A DNA stretch of 64,000 bases. Origin: Charina bottae (taxonomy: Eukaryota; Chordata; Lepidosauria; Squamata; Charinaidae). Where the stretch lies: contig JALMGJ010000004.1 of the NCBI GenBank assembly GCA_023362775.1, forward strand, positions 55,221,298 through 55,285,297, given 5' to 3'. Shown piece by piece: positions 26,219-37,839 of the stretch. Under the pieces are notes generated by a model. The model did not search any database, was not told where the DNA came from, and worked only from the letters and a program-made list of their open reading frames with translations. Each line of letters starts with the position of its first letter. The stretch's first letter is position 1. A program made the translations under genes and the position numbers.

Positions 26219-26227
26219 CTAAGACAT
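26219..26227 (-). promoter_or_regulatory. Minimal upstream ORF in the RPS6KA3 leader
   Basis: This is the only ATG I find on the minus strand between the main start and about 26440. It is followed by one codon (TCT) and a TAG stop, giving a two-residue uORF that ends 61 nt before the RPS6KA3 ATG. Such tiny uORFs can lower main-ORF translation. Whether it is transcribed depends on the true start site. Confidence 0.5.
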
Positions 26228-26830
26228 AGGATCCCTCTTCTTTTTTTCCTCCTCCCCGGCAAGGGGAGGAGACTGCCGGAAACGCGGCTCCTACCCCTCC
26301 GGATGAAGCAAGGGTACCCACGCCGGCGTAGGAACAGACGTTCAGCTGGAAGCCTCCGCCGCTCGGTAAATGTGACCTCAGCGCCTGACCCGCGGCTGGG
26401 GCTATTACTCACTCCACTTCCGCTCCCAATATGGCCGCGTCCGAGCCGTACCTGCCTGTCAAGAGGAGGTTGACTGCGTCATTGCCGAGGGCGGGACTGA
26501 CTCAGCCAATCACTTGCCGCCTCAGGTAGTAAAGGAACCCGACTCACGGCTGCGGGACCTTTTCATGGAGGGGAGGGGGCGCGAGAATAGGCTTGCTGGT
26601 TGGGGTCTCCGGCTACGTGGAGGTTCTGTCACGTACCCTTGAGCGAGATACGCTGCAGGTACGAATGCTGTCCTCTGCTGCCTTTACTAAAGGCGCGTCA
26701 TCCCTCACTCTTCTCAGAATGCGGTAGTCTGCGCGTGAGGTCACAATCGTTCTTTTCCTCCGTGGCCGTTTCCCCTGAGCGGCGGTAACCTGATCCGGCA
26801 TAATTGCCACTCCCTTAAAAGATGACGGCA

Positions 26831-28939
26831 AAAACGTGGTTGAGGATTCTTCAGAACGTATCCTCACAACAACCCTGTATTGTAAGTTGGACTGAAAGAC
26901 AGCAACTGATTTTCAGATCAGTTGTGCGAATTTAAATCTTAATCTCCCCTATCCTTATTAACATTCTAAACACTGCTTTATTTCCAGTGACAAGAGTCCT
27001 ACCAAAAAATCGTTAATTATTTTTTCAGAACAGAAACCACAACTGTGCTATACTTTGAAACATGCTTACTACAATCTATACTTTGTAATATTGTGACCAA
27101 ATAATACAATATTCTACAGTACTGTCAAAGCTCATCTGAGCTTTTAAAGAAGATTCTGTTGTTTGTTAGTGTTTGGGATAAACTGCTCCCCTTTTTAATT
27201 GACATAAACATAATACATCTATTTGGATTATGGAGGTAGTTTTTTTCTTCTACTGTGTGTATTGTGAAAAAAGAAAGCTTACTGTCAATCCACTTACATG
27301 GAACTCAGCTATATTTAAATCAAGTTTGATTTTCAGAGAGATTATGACAAGTGTTAAACTGAAAAGGTTACATCAGGGGACATTACATCAGTTCTTACCC
27401 TGTTTTTTTATGTGAGCTAAACTCAAAATAAATGAACTTTGTCAAGTGTAATTATTTAAGAAATTTGTGATGGAAGGAGGAACTCATAAGGAGGCATATT
27501 TATATGACTTTTTTTTTTACTGAATCCTGCAAATAAAGAATATAAAAATAGGGATTGACTATGATATCTCATTTACAATTTACACAGTCATTTTAGCATG
27601 TGAGTGGTTTCCTCTGTTCTTGGCTCCTTGAAGTGTAATTGACATCCACCAGGAATTTAGAATTTCTGCCAGGATGTTCTGATGTAATTTTGAGAATGTG
27701 GATGTGGGCGGGATTGTTCAGCCACAAATGGGAGAGTTAGAATAAAGGTCATTTGAATAAACAAGGCTGTTCTACTCTTATTACTCATTTGGGAAAAACA
27801 TGAAGTACTATGTTGTATTAAACCAGTTGTAAATTCCTTAAATACCAGAATAAATGTAACCCATCTATTTTATTTTGCTTGAATGGGGATTAATTCTTTG
27901 TGTTTGGATGTCACAGAGTTTCAGAAGACCAGATAAATAGAATAGGAATGGATACTCTTTGATAGCTGAGAAGACACAATGTTTTTGTAGAGGGTTAATT
28001 GGCTGATGATACATAGGGGTCACATATGTGGTAAGGCCAAGACTTTTTGTGTTTTCCCAAATGTGGGGAATTGGGTTGGATTTGTTTGTTTTTTAAATCA
28101 CATTTAGACTTTTATGTCATTTAGATTGCAGTTTTTGTTGGTTTCCTGCCTCAAAATGGTAGAAAATTATGTTCCTATCTTTGACAAATGTGCCACCAGA
28201 ACTTAGCACTGCAGGAAGAATGTTCCATGGGCTGCAGTAAAGAAGCAGGTCAAGGATACCTGGAAATCTGTGATCTCTGTTTTAGAACAGGGCAGTGTTT
28301 GAGGGGTTGGGGTCTTTGCAACCATCTAAAGGGCCATTGGAAGCTGCAGACTTATGTGACATCATAAAGAATGGGGAAACCATACACTTAACTTTCTTTT
28401 AGGTTTTTTGGGGGGATGTTAATGGGAGCAGAACAACTCTGGAAGGCAAATCTTTCCCATTCCCACCCTTAAATCTCCTCCAGAACTAAAAGCATTGCTG
28501 TGGGCTTTTTGGCCAACCTAGGCTGTTTTTCAGGAGGTTTTAAGGATGCGGATTGGAGTGGTTTGGCTCATTTGGAACTCCTGTTCCATCCCCATGCTTT
28601 TAAAGAATTGCAATGCCAAAATATAGCCATTTTGCCATGGAATTTCTGTGGCATAATCATGGAGTGCTGGAGGCAGGGGCACATGGCCATGGCTTACCCA
28701 TCCCTCTTTTAGAAGTTGTCTAATATTAATAAATTCCCCTGTGACTCTCATCTTTCATCCAAGAACATACATCAGTATAAATTACACGATCCTCTCCCCA
28801 TCTCTATCTTCTCTTTTCTTGCATGTGGGATACTCTTTGTTAAGCTGAAAAGTAAGTTACTGGCTAAATAGCTTTGGATGTGTATATCCTTCTGACTTGT
28901 TTTCTATTATGTCCTTTAAACATCTTCATAGGAGACATA
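26831..28939. other. Intergenic, upstream of RPS6KA3, no recognised element
   Basis: AT-rich flank outside the CpG-rich promoter. No exon-like coding match and no repeat family recognised; short frames here look random. Confidence 0.5.
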
Positions 28940-28947
28940 TCATATAG

Positions 28948-29150
28948 CAGAGCTTTCCAAACTTTTCATGTTGGTGACACACTTTTTAGACATGCATCAT
29001 TTCGCGACACACTCTTACAGCAGGGCACGAGGCAGGCACTAGGACCTACACGGAATCCTGGCAGGGCTCGGAGGCAGCAGCAGCTGCGACACACCCAGAC
29101 ACTGCAGCCGAGACACTAATGTGTCCCGACACACAGTTTGGAAAGCTCTG
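28948..29150. mobile_element. hAT-type MITE, TTTCCAAA family, copy 1
   Basis: 203 bp with inverted ends CAGAGCTTTCCAAAC ... GTTTGGAAAGCTCTG and a perfect 8-bp duplication TCATATAG (28940-28947, 29151-29158), a hAT hallmark. Subterminal GACACAC motifs recur at both ends. Confidence 0.9.
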
Positions 29151-29800
29151 TCATATAGTGTAAAGTTGCCTTTGAATTGAGCTTGACTCCTGGGGACTTA
29201 CATGAAACATCCATACAAAAATTGCCATTTTTCCAAGATGTCTTTTTGATTTTTTTGTTTCTAACTGGGTTCATTATCAAGTGTGGGAGTGAAAATAACA
29301 TTCAAACGTGATTTTATATTTCATAGTGAATATGTTTTATTAGAATTTTCTGCAAACTGGTTTTGCTCATTTATGTAAAGTATTTCTTGATTTTTTTTTA
29401 CATCAGTTTTTTTGGTAAGCGCTGTTAATAATCAGTGATGAAGAGTGCAAATTTTACCCTTACTAGCCGTATTTTGATCATATTTTAACAGCAATTTTGT
29501 GACCTGGGAGCACCTTCTAATTATTAGTTTAGAAAGGAAGTCACAATAGCAGGAAACATCTCTTTAAAGACCTGAATCACTGGCATGTTTAGACTGATGG
29601 TGTTCATCAGTGATGTGCAAACTCTCAACAATTTTAATTGCAGATGGGTCTATTTGTGGAATCAAGAAGCATATAGGCTTGAGTTATATCAGCCATTAGA
29701 GTTTTTTGTCCATTTTATTTATTTAAAATGTTAGCAGAGAAACTTTCTGAAAATTATCTGTAATGCTTATGAATGGTGGAAAAGAAAGAAGAGTCTAATA

Positions 29801-29934
29801 CAGTGTTTCTCAACCTCGGCAGCTTTAAGATGTGTGGACTCCAACTCCCAGAATTCCCCAGCCAGCATGCTGGCTGGGGAATTCTGGGAGTTGAAGTCCA
29901 CACATCTTAAAGCTGCCGAGGTTGAGAAACACTG
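29801..29934. mobile_element. Palindromic hAT-type MITE, copy 1
   Basis: 134 bp made of two 67-nt arms meeting at GCATGC with no spacer and about one mismatch. Ends are CAGTGTTTCTCAACC. A perfect 8-bp duplication GTCTAATA flanks it (29793-29800, 29935-29942). Confidence 0.93.
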
Positions 29935-30200
29935 GTCTAATAAATATGCCTATGCCTTTCAAGATCCTTAAATGTCTAGAATTCATTACTATAATATGGA
30001 TTCTATATAGCACTGCCTTTGAAAATTTCAGGTAATACAAAATACAATGGGAAGATGTTGATTGGAATAGTTAAATCATAGTGAACCATTATTGTACATA
30101 TAATCATGCAGACCAGATCAGAGCTGTGCTTGCTAGCTTCTCTCAGTCCTCTATTGCTACTTCTGATGTCTGCCTTGACAGAATATCTTTAATAAGGATG

Positions 30201-30540
30201 TAAAGGTAAAGGTAAAGGTTCCCCCCGCACATTTGTGCAGTCGTGTCCGACTCTATGGGCCGGTGCTCATCTCCGTTTGTTAGCCAAAGAGCCAGCGTTG
30301 TCCGAAGACGCTTCCATAGTCATGTGGCCGCATGACGCGCGCGGAATGCTCTTACCAACCCACCGAAGTGGTACCTATTCATCTACTTGCATTTGCATGC
30401 TTTCGAATTGCTAGATTGGCAAGAGCTGGAGCTAGTGCGGGAGCTCACTTCACATGCAGGGCTAGGGATTCGAACCTCCGAACTTGCGATCTTCCAATCG
30501 ACAAGCCTGGCGTCTTACCCACTGAGCCACCACGCCCCAG
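30201..30540 (-). mobile_element. Sauria-type SINE, copy D
   Basis: Full-length, with a perfect 12-bp target duplication TTAATAAGGATG (30189-30200, 30541-30552). Confidence 0.93.
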
Positions 30541-30554
30541 TTAATAAGGATGAC

Positions 30555-31375
30555 TGTTACGCATATTTAAATAAAACTACATACGTAGTTTTAAATCTTA
30601 GCAAGAGCTTGCATATGTACAGCAAGTTTTCCAATTAGAGATTTTCCTCAGCATTTGAACTCAAACCTGTTTGGTGACAGGGCAGGATTAGCATATATGG
30701 CACTCCTTTCTTTACTGTGCAGAATAATGACTGAGCATGTGAGAAAAATTACATAATACTCTTAATATTAAAAGAGCTTTAACTTGCTTATGGACAGAAT
30801 TCACAATATGATGTTAATTTCTGAAGCTTAGTTTAGAGCCTTAAACACGTATTCTGTGGACCATTAATTTCTATATGAACTTCATGTTCACTACTAGAAG
30901 CCCAATTATTACTACTTCAAAAATGAAATAAGTGGCTTTTAGAGACAGACTATTCTTGCCTTTGCAATTTACTTGGTGCCGGAAACTATTTTAAGCACTA
31001 AATTATAAGAAATTTGTTTTTTAAAAAATTATAAAACTTGTTCATAGCAACTTCAAATGCCTGATGTATTTAACTGATGTTTCATGTATCCTGTTGTGAT
31101 TGTTAATTACATTTTGGTAAGATGATTTGGAAATCCTGCATTGGAAGATGGATGAATGAATGAATGTATAGCAACAACAGATCATTAAGTTATACTTGCC
31201 AGCCAGTTTCAGCTGTCTGAAGTTAGATGAGCTGAAATAACAGAATGTCACTAGATTGGAAAAGCCTAAATTAGAAATATGTATGAATATCCTAAGAAAA
31301 CAAAATAACCAATATTGAGTGTTTGCAGAAAATGCCAAATTAAAGGAGCAACTCTGTCAGCTAATCATTAGAGTT
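30555..31375. other. Intergenic, no recognised element
   Basis: AT-rich DNA with a short GAAT repeat near 31150. Nothing else recognised. Confidence 0.5.
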
Positions 31376-33841
31376 GATCTCTGCAATTGCAGCAACTCCA
31401 AGCAGTGGCTGTTCCTCCTCCACAGATTCATGTAGCCATTTTAGAGAAATTTGATGAAATTTTAGACTGGTTTCCAGCCTTCCTGACACTTCCTGAAAAG
31501 TGAATCCTTTTTATGAGTCTTCATCCTGAAGGTTTTCCAGCTGACCATTCAGAATCAGCTGTGTAATTAATCTTCTGTCTTGGTCTGCGGGAAAATGGGC
31601 TATGCCTCTGCTGCTGCAATGGAGCCCTCTGCCGGTCAAGTTTGATTAATTCATCAGACAGCTAAAAATAATGCTTGAAGACCCCATCAAGCCCCTCACA
31701 CCTAACCACAGTAGCAAGGAGCTACATCAAGGGTATTGCCCAGTGGCAGATTATGTGAGTGATTTTCAGCTTTTAGCCTAAGACCTGAACTGGAATGGGG
31801 CTACTTTGATAATTCGGTTCCAGGAACGACTAGCTGATGAAATACTAGACAAACTGCCAGAGTTGAATGTCCATCCACACTGCGGGGCCTGATCCACCTC
31901 TGCTGATCTGTGGATCAATTAGCAACTGAAGCAACATTGATAAAGGTCCTGCTATGATTTCCAAGAACCATGGCAAGCCAGCGATGGGCACTTGTGAGAC
32001 CCTGGATAAAATTGGAACCCCTGCAGTTGGGGGAGCCCAACCTTCTTTGACCCTTGAAGAAAAAGCCCATCACAGACAAGCATACCTATGTTTATACAGG
32101 GTCATCTGACTTCCATGTGCTCAGCTAAGAAGCTGTATCCCACACTCTTGGGAAATAGCTTCTTCCTGTCTAGATGGGCTACTAGATCAAGAAAGCAGTT
32201 TTGGCCAGCTAGGCCAAATGTAGGGGCCAGTGCCCAACTAGCAGCTAATAGTCCCTGTGACTCTGCAGATCCCAAGTCAGGCAGGCATCCAAATCATGGA
32301 TATGATGGATTCTGAGTAACTACCAATTTCATGAACGTAAAGTTTGTGGAAGTCCAGAGATCCCTAGACATTCTATTAAGCCGCCTCTGATGGTAGAAAC
32401 CACTGATGGCTGGCCATTATTGTCAGGTCTGGTGGTTTGAACCAGAGGCCTGTTGAACATGGACTTGGGAAACCATTCTGAACAATTCGTTCAGAATTGC
32501 TGCTGCTTCCCACTTCCCTCTATTGCTGTGACTTTCCAGGCTCAAATCTATGATCTTCAGATTACATGGTATATTGGAACAATAAACTTCAAGTCCTCCC
32601 ATTGCAAGGAATATAACTCAGTTACATTTCCTGAAGTCTTGGCAGTTGGAAGGGAGAAACAGCTTCTACAAAATCTGTCTCAAAAACGTACTGAGTTTCA
32701 TGAGGTCTTCAGTGAAGTTGGCTGACCAACTTCCACCTCACTATCCCTTTGACTACCCAATTGACTTCATTTCTGGAAAATCAGGATTCCAGTTGGAAGG
32801 ATTTACTACCTATCCAAGCCCAAGATGGTGGGCATTTAGGGAGTTCATTGTCAAGAACCCATAAATAGGGGTTCCAGTAATATTTATGAAAAAGGAGTCA
32901 GTACTCTCTGCAGTAATCCTCAAGTAGATCACCATCCCAAACCAGTACCCTTTGCCCCTGATCTTAGAATTCTTCAACTGCCTGCAGAATGCTCAGATAT
33001 TTACCAAGCAAAACCTATGGGGCATATAATCTTGTGCATATTTGGGAGGGCAAGAGTTAGGAAACCAGTTTTAATATCAGATATGGTCACTTTGAGTATG
33101 CCATAATGCCATTCCAGCATCAGATGAATCCAGCATCCAGTCTTTCAGCATCTGATGAATGACATCTGCCAAGACCACCTGGATCAGTTGGTCATCAGAT
33201 ACTATCTTAATTTTTTGTTTTGCTGTTTCTGAAGGAACATGAAAACCATGTCTCAGCGATCCTTTAGCATCTATAGGAGAATTGGCTGTATGCTAAAGTA
33301 GAGGAGGATGAATTTTAAGATCATTATCAACTTCTTGGGCCACCACAATTCCCCTGAGGGACTTCAGGTGGACCAGCCAAGGTGAGACCCTATTATCTTG
33401 GCAACCTCATTGGAGGGTCAAAGACATCCAACCTTCACCAATTATTATTACACCTTTATTGCTGGCTTTTCGGAACTCACAGCATCCTGATCAATCTGCT
33501 ATGCAAACAAAATACATTTGTTTGGGATAGCGCTGTTCAGAATGCCATTGAAAGATTAAAAGAAGCATTCTCCTTAAGCCAATTCTATAACATCCTGAAT
33601 TCACACATGCCTTGTGGTGGTGACAGATGCGTCGGATGTAGCAATAGGAGCCATTTGGTTACACACCAGAGAGAGATTATCCCCAACCCTATTAGCCTTT
33701 TGCACGGCCCTGAAGACATGGCTGTGCTCCTGGGCTTAGGCATTGAAGTGTCTGTTGGAGGCTGTGAATTAGTTTTGTTGAAAATTTGTATTGTATCTGT
33801 ATTGTTTTTTTTTTTAATCTTGGCTGCTAATTGTCTATTTG

Positions 33842-34103
33842 AGAGCCAGTTTGGTCTAGTGGTTAAGGTGCTGGGCTAGAAACCAGGAGGCTGTGAGTTC
33901 TAGTCCTGTCTTAGGCATGAAAGCCGGCTGGGTGACCTTGGGCCAGTCACACTCTCTCAGCCCAACTCGCCTCACAGGGTTGTTGTTGTGGGGAAAAGAG
34001 GAGGAGGAAGGAGTATTAGGTATGTTCGCCACCTTGAGTTATTTATAAAAATAATAAAGGCAGGATAGAAAAATTAATTAATTAATTAATTAATTAATTA
34101 ATT
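33842..34103 (+). mobile_element. tRNA-derived SINE (non-Sauria type) inside the L2 fragment
   Basis: Begins GAGAGCCAGTTTGGTCTAGT with tRNA-like A and B boxes (GTGAGTTCTAGTCC), has a CORE/MIR-like middle (GGGTGACCTTGGGCCAGTCA) and an L2/CR1-like tail (CGCCACCTTGAGTTATTTAT), then an (AATT)n run at 34075-34103. Confidence 0.85.
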
Positions 34104-34156
34104 TTGTATTTCATAGCCACCCAGAGTCACTTGTTCGAGATGGGTGACCATATAAA

Positions 34157-34197
34157 TTGAATGAATGAATGAATGAATGAATGAATGAATGAATATA
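34157..34197. repeat. (GAAT)n microsatellite at an L2 3' end
   Basis: About ten GAAT units directly after the L2 3' terminus. Confidence 0.92.
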
Positions 34198-34671
34198 TTT
34201 GCAATGTTTTCAACTTTGAACAAGATAACTGGCTAAAGTTTTTACATCTAATGGAATTTGCATGTAATGTCTTAGAACATGCCTCTATCCAGATGGCAGT
34301 GTTCTTCACAAACTTAGGATACTACCCCCAGTTCTTTCCCTCCACGAACCCTGCATCATCAATTCCTGCAATAGACCACTTTCTTTGAGAACTGGAGGGT
34401 CTGCATCAAGACCAGCTCATGCAAGCCAAGGAAGTCTACAAATGTCTTGCAGACTGTCACCAGCAGCCAGATGTCTCCTGTCAGTGGGTGACTTGACATG
34501 GGTCTTGATGTGTTGCTTATCCTCTGAGAGAATTGAGTGTTAGAGCATTGGTTTATTGGACGCTTTCCATCATCAAACCTCTGACCTTTGATGTAACACT
34601 CCTGCTAACCCTCAAGGTTCACTCTGTGTTTCATTCAGTCCCTTCTGATTCTGGTGTCTCTTTTATTAAAC

Positions 34672-35290
34672 TTATAGGTCACCCAACTCCATTAGGACTC
34701 TGGGCAGCATACAATATACAACATTTAAAATAAAACAATCCACACAATATAATAACACAAAAAGAATGTCCAAAGAAAACAACCATCATCTCACAGATCA
34801 CACAACCCACAAGGGGCTCACCACCCTTTCTAGCCTGGGAAAACAGGCAGGTCATAAGGTATTGTTTTAATATGGTCAGAATGGGGGCTGTGCACATCTC
34901 TGGGGAGATATTCTAGAGTGCAGGTCCTATGATAGAGAAGGCCTGCTTCCTGGTCCCATCAGATGGAACTGCTTAATCAGTGGGACCCAGAGCATGCTAA
35001 CTCTGCCAGGTTGTATAGGGCAGACAGCAACTACAGACCCTTGGTATGCAACACACTGGATTGAATATCTGAGTCTTTGAAAAGGCCACACAGATCCTGA
35101 ATGTTCTGGGAGGCAGTGGGTGATGCGCATATAGCTTGCTTCCTTCCCATTGTTGTTTAAAATACCATTACAAGCTGTCTGGTTGCAAGATAAAGCTTCT
35201 GCTAGGAATTCTGATGTTGAAGAGGACAAAGATTTGGTAAAGTGATATAATTTGCATAATGATATTATGCAATGGAATTTCATCCAATGC
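34672..35290 (-). mobile_element. Old L2 LINE 3' fragment
   Basis: AGGACTCTGGGCAGCATACA near 34694 is the L2 3'-end region read on the minus strand. Rightward follow diverged equivalents of the C-terminal coding region (the GAGAAGGCCTGCTTCCTGGTCCC segment near 34935 corresponds to the region at 41215). Frames are broken. Confidence 0.72.
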
Positions 35291-35299
35291 ATGCAAAAT

Positions 35300-37421
35300 C
35301 TGTCACATTGAGGCCTGGAAAATCAAGGCCTCAAGTTTCACTGTATAATAGCATTTGTGGCTGCCTAGCCAAAGTAAAGATTATGATAGTGTACAATATT
35401 GGAGTGTGACATTTAGAAGTATTTGTATTTCTTTCTTGACTTGTGCCATTAGCTTCTGATGTTAAAATATTTCCCATTTTCATTGTCTTTACCACATCTA
35501 GTTGTATCAACAATTACAAAAGGATTCTGAGAGATTTTTGAATAAAGCAAAGAACCTAGATTGTTTTTATCCATTGTTTCAAGTCTTTTTTCATCTCCTT
35601 TAGCAATCTAGAAGTGTTGTTCATAGGAATCACATGGACTGCTGCTTTGGGATGATTATTCTTAGGTAGTGAATAGAAATATTGCTTCAAGCAACCATTT
35701 TGACTTCAAGCTAGACACACACATGCAATCTTAAAATATTGATGAAATTATATATAGCATGCACATGGATTTTTTGCCAGCCTTTTAGCCAAAATGGAAC
35801 ATTTCCCTTTGGAATTTAAAGGTACCTATAGATATTAGTTAACTCCAATCTATATACTACTAAAATTCTCATTGTGTTTGTTTGTATCCTCAAGTTAGCC
35901 CAAACAGTGCATTATACTGCAACAATTTTTGAACCAAGGTTCCTAAAATCCCCTAACTCAAAGAATGCATAAAAAATCCTGGACCCATTAGTCCTGTGGA
36001 ATTGAAATTTCCACGATGTTCAGACCAGTTTTATTCACAAAGTTGTGGCCGTTGCAGCATCCCTGTGGTCATGTGATAGTGATTTCCGACGTTTTCTGCC
36101 AGCTTCCCACAAGCAAAGTCAATGAGGAGGCCAGCAGGAAGTCGGAAGTCACTTCCACTCCTACTGCTTTTTTGCCCGCCTGTGGTCATTCTTTTTATCT
36201 GTATAGGTAAGTAAATATTGATTTATTATTGAAGTTCATTTGCCACTACAATTATTTTTCTATTTATGATATATACTCTTCTTAGATGATCACAGGACCA
36301 TCTAGCATTGGGGTAAAAAAAATATGGTCAGCCTAAAATGTAATGTTCATTCTGGTCACATCAGACTGCACTACCTTTTTCTCAAAGGTTGGACCCAATG
36401 GGTGACAGGGTTGTCTGTTTTTATATATATAAATCAGTACACACAAAGTCTTCTGGCCCCAGATCCGCATAGCCTAAAATAAATAAAACAATACATTCAC
36501 TGCAGCTTTTTTTTCTTTTGCTGCTTTTGCTCCAACTATTCTAGAACAAGTACCTGCTGACCTGATATGATTAAAGTAATCTGATGGGAGGAAGCTTAAC
36601 CATTACCCTCTTCCCCAGGTCCCTCATTTGTCAAAATTTGCCCACCCCATTTTTAAAAAATTGATGGCTATTAGAGGTATAGTTAAACCCATGTCCTATG
36701 TATATACAGTATGTGTGCTGTTTGGAAGCAAGAGACCTAGGAAACCCCGTTCCCTTGAATAGTAGCCCTCAGCTGCATGTTATTTGTTAAACACATTTAT
36801 TTTATCTCTAAGCATTGTATATGAGTGCCTGGGCATACAAGAGTGTTAACCTGAATTACCTCTGAATGTGGAAGATGCCTCTAATACAAAGATTATCTAT
36901 TGCTGGAAAGGGAATGAGGTGGTGGAATAAATTGTTTTCTTTGATGCTTTTGAGAGAATGTTATATTTAAAATGAAATAATATTAGTAGATGTAAACCAG
37001 TGTTTTGTATAGCTGATCCTATTTTATTTATAGGACAAGTTGTCTGTGAATGACCAAACAAAAGGCACTAAACACACAAAGCAGCTTCATTTATTACAGC
37101 TTCAAGGAGAAAAAAAATGAGACTCAACAAAAGTAATAAAGATGATGAAAAACAAAATACATTGCAGCTATGTAGTCTTCCGGAGACTGGCTTAATAACC
37201 TCCTGTCCTTTAGAGGCAGTTTATTTTTGTCATCCTTTAGCAGTTATGAATCTATATTTATTTTAGTTTGTGAGACCCACATCTTGCTGTGTAACACAGT
37301 GATGTTTGGATAAAATGGATGAATGTAAGCATATTTATGTATTTATTTAGCAAATGTATACTGTTTCCAATCTTAATAACTTTGGGTGAGTAACAAAAGA
37401 TGTGGATAAAATAACACAATA
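35300..37421. other. Intergenic, mostly unrecognised; MITE remnant at about 36010-36190
   Basis: Mostly unrecognised AT-rich DNA. At about 36040-36150 the motifs GTGGTCATGTGAT, CAGCTTCCCAC and GCAAAGTCAATG match the interior of the CAGGTAGTCC MITEs, so a remnant lies there without its ends. Confidence 0.5.
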
Positions 37422-37423
37422 TA

Positions 37424-37837
37424 CAGATAGTCCTCGCTTAATGACCACAATTGAGACCAGAATTTCAGTTGCTAAGCACAGTGGTCATTAAGCGAATCTG
37501 ACCTGATTTTACAACCTGTTTTGCAGCAGTCGTTAAGTGAATCACCACAGGGGTTAAGCGAACCACGTGGTCGTTAAGCAAATCATGCTGTTCCCCATTG
37601 ATTTTGCTTGCCAGAAGCCCACTGGGAAGGTTGAAAATGGCGATCACATGACCACGGGACGCTGCAATGGTCATAAATGCGAACTGGTTGCCAAGCGTCC
37701 AAATCATGATCATGTGACCGTGGGGATGCTGCGACAGTCGTAAGTGTGAGTACTGGCTGTAAGTCGGTTTTTTCAGCATTGTCATAAGTCCGAACCATCA
37801 CTAAAGACGTCACTGGTTGTTAAGTGAGGACTACCTG
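37424..37837. mobile_element. TA-flanked foldback MITE (CAGGTAGTCC family), copy 2
   Basis: Ends CAGATAGTCCTCGCTTAATG and its near complement (...AGTGAGGACTACCTG), flanked by TA. The interior repeats CGTTAAG/CTTAACG-like motifs, as in copy 1. Confidence 0.82.
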
Positions 37838-37839
37838 TA

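Larger units (their letters stand above)
25900..26830. promoter_or_regulatory. RPS6KA3: CpG-rich promoter region of RPS6KA3
   Basis: This is a G+C- and CpG-rich block in otherwise AT-rich DNA, spanning exon 1, the presumed 5' UTR and upstream DNA. I see no TATA box. Candidate elements by eye are an ETS-like CACTTCCG (26415-26422), a YY1-like ATGGCCGCG (26431-26439), a GC box GGGCGGGA (26489-26496), an AP-1/MARE-like TGACTCAGC (26498-26506) and a CCAAT box (26506-26510). The ETS and YY1-like pair makes a start site near 26430 plausible, giving about 270 nt of leader. A housekeeping-type promoter fits what is known of RSK2 expression. Confidence 0.75.
33685..34197 (+). mobile_element. L2 LINE 3' end inserted in the gypsy element
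   Basis: GGCCCTGAAGACATGGCTGT matches the L2 ORF C-terminus (LKTWLCH at 41.1 kb). The 3' UTR is split by a SINE and resumes at about 34104 with AGCCACCCAGAGTCAC ... GATGGGTGACC and a (GAAT)n tail. Gypsy RNase H and integrase fragments flank it, so this inserted after the gypsy element. Confidence 0.8.
31380..34665 (+). mobile_element. Decayed Ty3/gypsy LTR retrotransposon, interrupted
   Basis: Gag- and pol-like pieces occur in the expected order on the plus strand, across many stops: a gag-like region (about 31400-31930), LPPHYPFDYPIDF (about 32730) at the start of RT, FQHLMNDICQDHLDQLVIRY (about 33143) in RT, INFLGHHNSPEGLQVD (about 33330), FSELT and a TDASDVAIGAIW RNase H stretch (about 33625), then after an insertion an integrase C-terminal region (DNWLKFLHLMEFACN, about 34215) and a chromodomain-adjacent piece (about 34555). 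I did not find LTRs. It is an ancient, non-functional copy. Confidence 0.82.

Noticed and set aside
26173..26412. Apparent 79-codon upstream ORF in the RPS6KA3 leader
   Set aside because: Its first codon is GTG, not ATG; the same holds for the frame starting at 26321. Only the tiny ATG-TCT-TAG remains as an ATG uORF.
33382..33879. 165-codon plus-strand frame
   Set aside because: A chance join of decayed gypsy RNase H, L2 3' UTR and SINE start, not one gene.
35860..36000. Possible Helitron-like start (TACTACTAAAATTCTCATTG)
   Set aside because: Too little sequence to support a family; no hairpin or CTRR end located.
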